Notes under the pieces: generated by a model
Told to the model about the DNA's origin: nothing
The model's input: only the letters and a program-made list of their open reading frames with translations
Database searches by the model: none
Source: Chloroflexi bacterium UBA4730
Lineage (GTDB): Bacteria; Chloroflexota; Limnocylindria; P2-11E
DNA: 34,457 nucleotides
Assembly (NCBI GenBank): GCA_002404155.1
Contig: DHJC01000041.1
Coordinates: 1 to 34,457, forward strand
Direction: 5' to 3'
Translations under genes and position numbers: made by a program
In this document: in pieces, positions 29,811 through 34,457 of the stretch
How the letters are laid out: each line of letters starts with the position of its first letter
How positions within the stretch are numbered: the first letter of the stretch is position 1

Positions 29811-31019
29811 ATGGCTAAGCGACGCGGCTCGGGCGAGGGCTCGATCTACGAAATCAAGACCCGCGGTCGCTGGTGCGCCGCGATCACGGTGCACACGCCG
29901 CTCGGCCGCAGCCGAAAGTGGCTCTACGGCACATCAAGGCGCGCGGTCGCGGAGAAGCTCGCCGCGGCGTCGGTGGACCGAGGGCGGGGGACCCTGGCGC
30001 TCGAGCGGCCGACGCTCGCCACGTTCCTGGGCCGTTGGCTGAACGTCGAGCGACGGCTCCGCACCCAGCAGGGCTACGAGGGCTACTGCCGCCGGCACAT
30101 CGTGCCAGCGCTCGGCCACCTCCGGCTTGATGCGCTCACCGTCGCGCAGGTCTCGGAGATGCTCAAAGCGAAGCTCGACGGCGGTCTCTCCCCGCAGACG
30201 GTCTCGCAGATCCGCGCGGTCCTCCGCGCGGCGCTCTCGCAGGCCGAGCGCGAGGAACTCGTCTTCCGCAACGTCGCGCGGATCGCGAAGCTGCCCGCGC
30301 CGGTCGAGCCGTACGAGGGCCGCTTCCTCACCCTCGAGGAGGCCCGCCGCTTCCTCGCCGCGGCCGACGAGGACCGTCTCGCCGCGCTCTACCGGATCGT
30401 CCTGCCACTCGGGTTGCGCGAAGGCGAGGCCCTCGCGCTCCGCTGGGACGACGTCGACTTCGAGGCACGCACCCTTTACGTGCGCCACACCCTGCAGCGC
30501 GTGCCGCGCAAGGACCGCACGCGCCGCGCTGCCGGCGAGGGCCTCGTGCTCATGCCAACGAAGACCCGCCGGTCAAAGCAGAAGCTGCCGATCCCGGAGA
30601 TCTGCGTCCGGGCGCTCCGCGCGCATCGAATTCGTCAACTGGAGGAGCGTCTCGTCGCCGGACCTCGCTGGGCCGAGACGGGTTTCATCTTCACCACCCC
30701 ACTCGGCTCGCCGCTCCATGCGCGGGACGTCACGGTCGACTCGTTCCGCCCGATCTGCGAGCGCGCGGGCATCCCGTCCTCCACGCGCGAGCGGCAGCGC
30801 GGGCCTGTTGCAGAGCGCGGCCTGCGCTTCTACGACCTTCGGCATAGCTGTGCGTCGCTGCTCATCGCCGAGGGCGTGCCCCTGCGAGTGGTCCAAGACA
30901 TCCTGCGCCACGCGAACATCCGCACGACAGCGGATCGCTACACCCATCTCGTGCCGCAGGTCGTCGCCGAGGCGCTCGCCGCGATGGACCGCACGCTCTT
31001 GAACCAGGTGGCGGAGTGA
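29811..31019 (+). CDS. Tyrosine-type site-specific integrase
   Basis: A 402-residue integrase. The N-terminal arm-binding segment (GSIYEIKTRGRWCAAITVHT) is followed by a SAM-like core-binding domain (LATFLGRWLNVERRLRTQQG, then EGYCRRHIVPALGHLRLDAL) and the catalytic domain. Active-site residues are R203 (GLREGEAL), R344 in YDLRHS, H367 (LRHANI) and nucleophile Y377 (DRYTHL). The usual HxxR has Tyr at position 341 instead of His; this is tolerated in other family members. It would recombine attP with a chromosomal site. The 43-bp tRNA-Thr 3' sequence 88 bp after its stop is the obvious site, with two TGCTGCACA motifs between that may be arm sites. GAGGGG lies near the ATG. Confidence 0.9.
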   Translation: MAKRRGSGEGSIYEIKTRGRWCAAITVHTPLGRSRKWLYGTSRRAVAEKLAAASVDRGRGTLALERPTLATFLGRWLNVERRLRTQQGYEGYCRRHIVPALGHLRLDALTVAQVSEMLKAKLDGGLSPQTVSQIRAVLRAALSQAEREELVFRNVARIAKLPAPVEPYEGRFLTLEEARRFLAAADEDRLAALYRIVLPLGLREGEALALRWDDVDFEARTLYVRHTLQRVPRKDRTRRAAGEGLVLMPTKTRRSKQKLPIPEICVRALRAHRIRQLEERLVAGPRWAETGFIFTTPLGSPLHARDVTVDSFRPICERAGIPSSTRERQRGPVAERGLRFYDLRHSCASLLIAEGVPLRVVQDILRHANIRTTADRYTHLVPQVVAEALAAMDRTLLNQVAE

Positions 31020-31029
31020 CGATCCCAGT

Positions 31030-31050
31030 TGCTGCACAACTGCTGCACAG
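31030..31050 (+). repeat. Paired TGCTGCACA motifs, putative integrase arm sites
   Basis: TGCTGCACAAC at 31030-31040 is followed at once by TGCTGCACAG at 31041-31050. A similar pair occurs at 33931-33953 before another tRNA fragment. Short direct repeats beside a core site are typical of tyrosine-integrase arm binding; binding is inferred. Confidence 0.45.
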
Positions 31051-31106
31051 ACGGACCGTCACGGCGCCCGTGGCGGGTGGAACGTGGGGATTCCCGAACG
31101 AAAACG

Positions 31107-31149
31107 GAGCCGACGGGCAGACTCGAACTGCCGACCGGCGGTTTACGAA
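31107..31149 (-). repeat. 43-bp direct repeat, copy 1: 3' half of tRNA-Thr(CGT), attachment core
   Basis: On the minus strand this reads anticodon loop TTCGTAA (anticodon CGT, Thr), then T arm GGCAG-TTCGAGT-CTGCC and acceptor strand CGTCGGC. It spans exactly the anticodon loop to the 3' end; the 5' acceptor and D arm are missing to the right. An identical 43-bp copy lies at 33802. Position next to the integrase and tRNA origin make it a strong candidate att core. Confidence 0.8.
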
Positions 31150-31326
31150 TTCGCGTCGGTTCGTTCGGGAGGGTTCGGGCCCGTTCACGTTCCTCGGGGT
31201 CCTGCATGTCCGCGTTCGTCGCCGTCCACCCCGGTTCGCGGCGACCGTGATCAAGACTGTGGTCAGTTGGATCACGGTCCGGAGTCCTGATCCGAGCCGA
31301 CCGCGGACACCGGACGGTACGCTCGC

Positions 31327-32598
31327 TTGACCGTGTCAACTTCGTCGCTCTGGCGCAATGCGGATTTCCTGAAGCTTTGGACCGGGCAGACGGTCTCGGA
31401 GATGGGGTCGGTCGTCACCCGGACGGCGCTTCGACTCGTGGCGCTCATCACCCTGGGAGCCGGCGTCGCCGAGATGGCCTACCTGGTGGTGGCGGCCTCG
31501 ACCGGCGTCCTCCTGGTCGGCCTCGTCGCCGGCGCGTGCGTCGACCGACTCCCGCGCAGGCCGGTCCTCATCTGGACGGACGTCATCCGGGCGGGGCTCC
31601 TCTTCTCGATCCCAGCGGCGGCCGCCGCTGGCACGCTGCGGATCGAATACCTGTACGTCGTCGCTTTCCTCGAGGCCTGCCTCGGCACGCTCTTCGACTC
31701 TGCGTACCACTCCTATCTGCCATCCCTCGTGGGCATCGACCGGCTGCTCGAGGGCAACGCGAAGCTGTCCCTGAGCTCGTCCGTCGCCGAGGTCGGCGGG
31801 CCCGGCCTCGCCGGCGCACTCGTACAGATCGTGAGCGCGCCATTTGCGATCCTCGTCGACGCGATCTCGTTCGTCGTCTCGGCGGTCTCGCTCATCGCGA
31901 TCCGCGCGCGCGAAGCGCCGCGTCCGCGCGAGCTGCGCCGAACGATCAGGCGCGAGATCGTCGAAGGTCTACGCGTCGTCCGGCGGCACGCTCTCGTTTT
32001 CCCGATCGCGGCGAGCTCCGTCTCCGAGCACTTCTTCGGCTCCTTCTACGCGGCGCTGTACAGCCTCTACCTGCTCGAGGTCCTCGGATTGACGCCGCTG
32101 TTGCTCGGCGTCGTGATCTCGGCCGGCGGGATCGGATCGCTCGTCGGCGCCACGTTCGCGGGCCGCGTCGTGCGGCGGATCGGCATCGGGCGCTCGATCC
32201 TCGTCATGACGCTCGCCAGCTCGGCCATTGGCATCCTCACGCCGCTGGCCTCCGGTCCGCTGTTCATCGCGACCCTGATGGTGTTCTTGCCCCAGCTCAT
32301 CGGCGACGGCATGAACACGATCCAGTGGATCGCGCAAGACACCGTCGTGCAGACCGCGGTGCCCGACCGCGTGCTTGGTCGGGTGAACGCCACGCTCGAC
32401 GTCCTATCACATGGTGCGGCGCCATTCGGCGCGCTCGTCGCCGCGGCTATCGCGGAGAGCTTCGGTGTACGGACGGCGATCGGGATCGCGTGGCTCGGCG
32501 GACTCGCATCAGTGCTCTTCATCGTGTTCTCGCCACTGCCGCGGCTGCGGTCGGTCGACGAGATCAGTGCGAGCCGACCGTCTTTGCCGTTGGTCTGA
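31327..32598 (+). CDS. MFS efflux transporter (MFS_3 / MefA-EntS type)
   Basis: About 420 residues with some ten to twelve membrane segments. The start SLWRNADFLKLWTGQTVSEM is characteristic of the MFS_3 (enterobactin exporter/macrolide efflux-like) family, as are LVGLVAGACVDRLPRRPVLI in loop 2-3 and ISAGGIGSLVGATFAGRVVR in the C-half. It probably exports a small hydrophobic compound using the proton gradient; the substrate is unknown. The start is a TTG at 31327 or GTG at 31333, neither with a clear ribosome site. It is the first gene inside the segment bounded by the two 43-bp repeats. Its last codons touch the beginning of an integrase remnant, so the extreme C-terminus may be altered. Confidence 0.85.
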   Translation: MTVSTSSLWRNADFLKLWTGQTVSEMGSVVTRTALRLVALITLGAGVAEMAYLVVAASTGVLLVGLVAGACVDRLPRRPVLIWTDVIRAGLLFSIPAAAAAGTLRIEYLYVVAFLEACLGTLFDSAYHSYLPSLVGIDRLLEGNAKLSLSSSVAEVGGPGLAGALVQIVSAPFAILVDAISFVVSAVSLIAIRAREAPRPRELRRTIRREIVEGLRVVRRHALVFPIAASSVSEHFFGSFYAALYSLYLLEVLGLTPLLLGVVISAGGIGSLVGATFAGRVVRRIGIGRSILVMTLASSAIGILTPLASGPLFIATLMVFLPQLIGDGMNTIQWIAQDTVVQTAVPDRVLGRVNATLDVLSHGAAPFGALVAAAIAESFGVRTAIGIAWLGGLASVLFIVFSPLPRLRSVDEISASRPSLPLV

Positions 32599-32901
32599 AC
32601 CTCGCGTTCCCGAACGAGATCGGCAAACCGCTGGGCGCATCGAACGTACTGAGGCGGTCGTTCTATCCGCTGCTGAAGCGCGCCGGTCTGCCTCGCGTGC
32701 GGTTCCATGACCTCCGCCACAGCGCCGCATCCCTCCTCATGGGTCGCGGCGTGAATCCGAAGGTTGTGCAAGAACTCTTCGGGCACTCTCAGATCGGAGT
32801 CACGTTGGACTTGTATTCGCACGTCACGCCAGACGATGCAGCGAGAAGCTACAGCAGCCTTGGATGCGGACCTCGGCGCAGCGCAGGGAGACCTGCGCTA
32901 G
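32592..32901 (+). pseudogene. Tyrosine integrase, C-terminal part, frameshifted
   Basis: The frame encodes LNLAFPNEIGKPLGASNVLR, then RVRFHDLRHSAASLLMGRGV, PKVVQELFGHSQIGVTLDLY and SHVTP: HDLRH (His and Arg), GHS (His) and DLYS (Tyr) of the active site are intact. After SHVTP the family continues only in another frame (MQREATAALDADLG...GDLR, stop at 32899-32901), a single-base frameshift. The N-terminal ~250 residues are missing. It is of the LDLYS class like the remnant at 15907, and different from the intact integrase at 29811. It follows the MFS stop without a gap. Confidence 0.8.
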
Positions 32902-32995
32902 ATCAGTGCGTCGACGGAACGACCAAACTCGTCCAGACTGACGGAGCCTTCATCGAGCCTGCTGACGATGATGGTTGCTGCATGTCACAACCGTT

Positions 32996-33484
32996 CTACG
33001 GATGGTCATACAGGTAGAAGATGTAGTCCTGAGATACGGTCTTGACGCCCAGATCGTTCAGTAGCCTGAGCAGTTGTGCGCGATGATCGGTGCCGTGATT
33101 GCCGACATGGAGCAGCACTTGCCACAGGATGAGGTCCTTGTCCTCCCCCTCTGCGAACGGCTTCTCAAAGAGCATGTCGTCCCGCAGCTCCGCAAGATAG
33201 CCGCGCATGCGTTGCTCAACGGCGTCCCAGTGCATACGAATGCTGTTCCGATCCACAAAGGTGGCGGGATCGAGTGAGTCTGGGATCTCGACGCCTCGCA
33301 ATCCGCTGAACCACGTGTCATCAACGCTCATGAGATGCACGATCTGGTTTCGGACCGCTCCAGCGGAATAGCTCACGTCCTGCGTGAACTGTTCATCGGA
33401 GAGCGACGCGATGTACGTATCCCAGATGTTGCGGTTCTCACTGAAGTGATAGTTGTAGAAATGGCGGAAGGCATCGGCATTCAT
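32996..33484 (-). CDS. DinB-like putative metal-dependent protein
   Basis: A 162-residue four-helix protein. Three histidines in the classic DinB/YfiT spacing are present: H50 (QIVHLMSVDDTWF), H130 and H134 (HVGNHGTDHRAQLL). They should bind a divalent metal. Members include thiol-S-transferase-like enzymes (bacillithiol, mycothiol) and many uncharacterised proteins; no substrate can be named. It is complete at both ends. Its base composition is clearly less GC-rich than its neighbours, with many A/T-ending codons (for example in FYNYHFSENRNIWDTYIASL), suggesting recent transfer. It lies inside the segment bounded by the 43-bp repeats. Confidence 0.83.
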   Translation of the reverse strand: MNADAFRHFYNYHFSENRNIWDTYIASLSDEQFTQDVSYSAGAVRNQIVHLMSVDDTWFSGLRGVEIPDSLDPATFVDRNSIRMHWDAVEQRMRGYLAELRDDMLFEKPFAEGEDKDLILWQVLLHVGNHGTDHRAQLLRLLNDLGVKTVSQDYIFYLYDHP

Positions 33485-33801
33485 GTCGAAACGCGCTCCT
33501 GATGGTGCCTTCCAGCGTGCTGTCGAGGTCGCGACGTGTCAATCGCCCAGCCGTTGCGATGCTTTCCGGGCTGGTCGAGCATCACAGTTCCGAGCGGGAT
33601 CGGCTCACGCCGTTTTGCATCTGTGAGCCACTGCGGATGGCCGCTCAACCTGTCCTCATCAGGTGCCGGATGCTAGCCGCACGGCCTCGGCGTCAGCCCG
33701 TCTGACTGGCGCGTGGCGCGCTGGGCTGTGACTTTGGCTGCAGCGCCCTCCGTCGATGGCGACCCAAACGACGCAGACGCGCGAAATGCTCCCGATCCTC
33801 T

Positions 33802-33844
33802 GAGCCGACGGGCAGACTCGAACTGCCGACCGGCGGTTTACGAA
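33802..33844 (-). repeat. 43-bp direct repeat, copy 2: 3' half of tRNA-Thr(CGT)
   Basis: Identical over 43 bp to 31107-31149 and in the same orientation; flanks on both sides differ. It again covers anticodon loop to 3' end with no 5' half beside it. With copy 1 it delimits a 2.7-kb segment (MFS transporter, integrase remnant, DinB-like gene). Confidence 0.8.
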
Positions 33845-33930
33845 GTGGTGGTGTCTCCGCACGAGGAGCGCATTTCTCGCACGTTCTGACACGTCTCGTT
33901 CCGCCAAGTACCGCGGCGTTACGCCCCCAC

Positions 33931-33953
33931 TGCTGCACGGGTTGCTGCACAAC
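33931..33953 (+). repeat. Second pair of TGCTGCAC motifs
   Basis: TGCTGCACGG (33931-33940) and TGCTGCACAAC (33943-33953); the second is identical to 31030-31040. They precede the tRNA-Ser 3' fragment by about 45 bp, the same arrangement as at the integrase end, but no integrase gene is next to them. Confidence 0.45.
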
Positions 33954-33996
33954 GGGTCGCGCCGCCGCGTCCGCAATCCCCGCATCACCACCGTCA

Positions 33997-34056
33997 GCGG
34001 TCTTGAAAACCGCTACGTCCTTCGGGGCGTCAAGGGTTCGAATCCCTTCCCCTCCG
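33997..34056 (+). other. 3' part of tRNA-Ser(TGA)
   Basis: Anticodon arm GCGGT-CTTGAAA-ACCGC (33997-34013, anticodon TGA), a long class II variable arm, T arm AAGGG-TTCGAAT-CCCTT (34032-34048), then CCCCTCC-G. A complete tRNA-Ser would begin GGAGGGG with a D arm; neither is found upstream. So this is the anticodon-to-end portion, probably an attachment-site duplicate left by integration. The end after the discriminator reads CA. Confidence 0.75.
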
Positions 34057-34106
34057 CAGTAAATCGGGCATTTCCGCCCTCATCGATCGCGAGCTCCGCG
34101 AGCCAA

Positions 34107-34127
34107 TACCACAACGCGTACCACAAC
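34107..34127 (+). repeat. Tandem TACCACAAC motifs after the tRNA-Ser fragment
   Basis: TACCACAAC at 34107-34115 and 34119-34127, 12 bp apart. Like the TGCTGCAC pairs, they lie next to a tRNA 3' end and could be integrase arm sites of another element. Otherwise 34058-34339 shows no supported gene. Confidence 0.4.
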
Positions 34128-34339
34128 CAGCGCCGGATGGCGTCGCACCGATCAGTCTTCGACCTCGCGAAGAGCGCTGGCGCTCGCCGTGACGTGACCG
34201 GCGCGAGGCCGCGCGTGTGCCCCGGTGTGGCGGCGCATGGCCGGGATGAGCGCAGTACGCGCCCCGGCTCCGCTCGGCGCCCTTTGGCCACCGTGTCGAA
34301 GCGTGGGGCACGACGAGGGTGGGGGGAGTGGGTCGAACC

Positions 34340-34457
34340 GTGAGGCGATCGCCGGCGTCGCACCCGCGGCCACTGACCGTCCGCGAGTGCGCGACGCTCG
34401 AGCGCCTCGCACGAGGCATGACGCAGAAGATGGTCGCGTTCGAGTTCGGGATCTCGA
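34340..34457 (+). CDS. LuxR-type HTH protein, cut by the window end
   Basis: From the GTG at 34340, with GGGGGAG upstream, 39 residues are visible: RRSPASHPRPLTVRECATLE then RLARGMTQKMVAFEFGIS. The LTxRE start followed by LARGMTQKMVAFEFGIS is the first two helices of a LuxR/GerE DNA-binding domain. If the start is right, the HTH is at the N-terminus of a small stand-alone regulator; the rest lies outside the window. Confidence 0.6.
   Translation, partial: MRRSPASHPRPLTVRECATLERLARGMTQKMVAFEFGIS

Larger units (their letters stand above)
31020..31326. other. Attachment-site region downstream of the integrase
   Basis: No gene is present. The stretch holds two TGCTGCACA motifs (31030-31050), the 43-bp tRNA-Thr-derived repeat (31107-31149) and unremarkable sequence up to the MFS gene. 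Confidence 0.6.
33485..33990. other. Gene-free interval with attachment-type sequences
   Basis: No gene is supported. It holds the second 43-bp tRNA-Thr repeat (33802-33844) and the paired TGCTGCAC motifs (33931-33953), and leads into the tRNA-Ser fragment. Confidence 0.55.

Noticed and set aside
31107..31149. A functional tRNA-Thr
   Set aside because: Only anticodon loop to 3' end is present at this copy and at 33802; no 5' acceptor or D arm on either side.
31377..32590. Plus-strand open frame overlapping the second MFS gene
   Set aside because: Arg-rich shadow of the MFS gene; only the portion after 32592 (integrase tail) is real.
1..34457. CRISPR arrays, ribosomal RNA genes and plasmid-type origins
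   Set aside because: No regularly spaced repeats, rRNA-like sequence or iteron clusters were seen.
1..34457. Individual sigma-type promoters
   Set aside because: The lineage's promoter consensus is uncertain and GC-rich intergenic sequence gave no convincing -35/-10 pairs.

Overview
This is a GC-rich bacterial window. The mix of GAF-domain histidine kinases, a LAL-type LuxR regulator, a DUF6062-like protein and a cyclase-AAA-TPR protein suggests Chloroflexota (Limnocylindria/Ellin6529-like) or a related soil lineage. That assignment is inferred from gene style; no ribosomal RNA or marker gene is present. The window reads as an accretion zone: intact chromosomal-type genes alternate with broken genes, integrase and recombinase remnants, and several tRNA fragments that look like integration scars.

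Layout. 1-1073: a small dimeric-barrel protein, a 5' tRNA-Ser fragment, a frameshifted methyltransferase remnant and a 3' tRNA-Val-like fragment. 1074-4264: a two-gene phage module (ParB-domain DNA methyltransferase, then a terminase with a small-subunit-like N-terminus) that stops abruptly with no portal or capsid gene. 4311-11469: signalling genes, namely a multi-TM protein with the tail of a truncated paralogue, a triple-GAF histidine kinase and a LAL regulator. 11504-14914: two small conserved proteins, a group II intron-like scar, a Cys-rich DUF6062-like protein, a coiled-coil protein and an MFS transporter. 15267-17177: small genes (49-aa protein, SnoaL-like, glycine-rich membrane protein) and an integrase tail. 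17472-20304: a DUF499 ATPase lacking its N-terminus, joined directly to a DUF1810 gene lacking its C-terminus. 20559-23573: adenylate cyclase/AAA/TPR protein.

23951-31019 is the most interesting part: an AAA+ ATPase followed by a subtilisin-like protease (an IetAS-type anti-phage pair), then an HTH-tailed unknown protein, an XRE regulator, a replication-initiation-like protein, an excisionase and a tyrosine integrase. Just after the integrase lies a 43-bp sequence corresponding to the 3' half of a tRNA-Thr. It is repeated exactly 2.7 kb downstream, flanking an MFS transporter, a frameshifted integrase tail and a DinB-like gene. The same TGCTGCACAAC motif occurs beside the first repeat and again beside a 3' tRNA-Ser(TGA) fragment at 33997. 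The window ends inside a LuxR-type HTH gene.

Working together: the integrase, excisionase and replication-like genes probably moved the ATPase/protease pair as a small integrative element. The repeated tRNA 3' ends suggest several elements landed here successively and then decayed, leaving defence genes (IetAS-like intact, DUF499 broken) as cargo.
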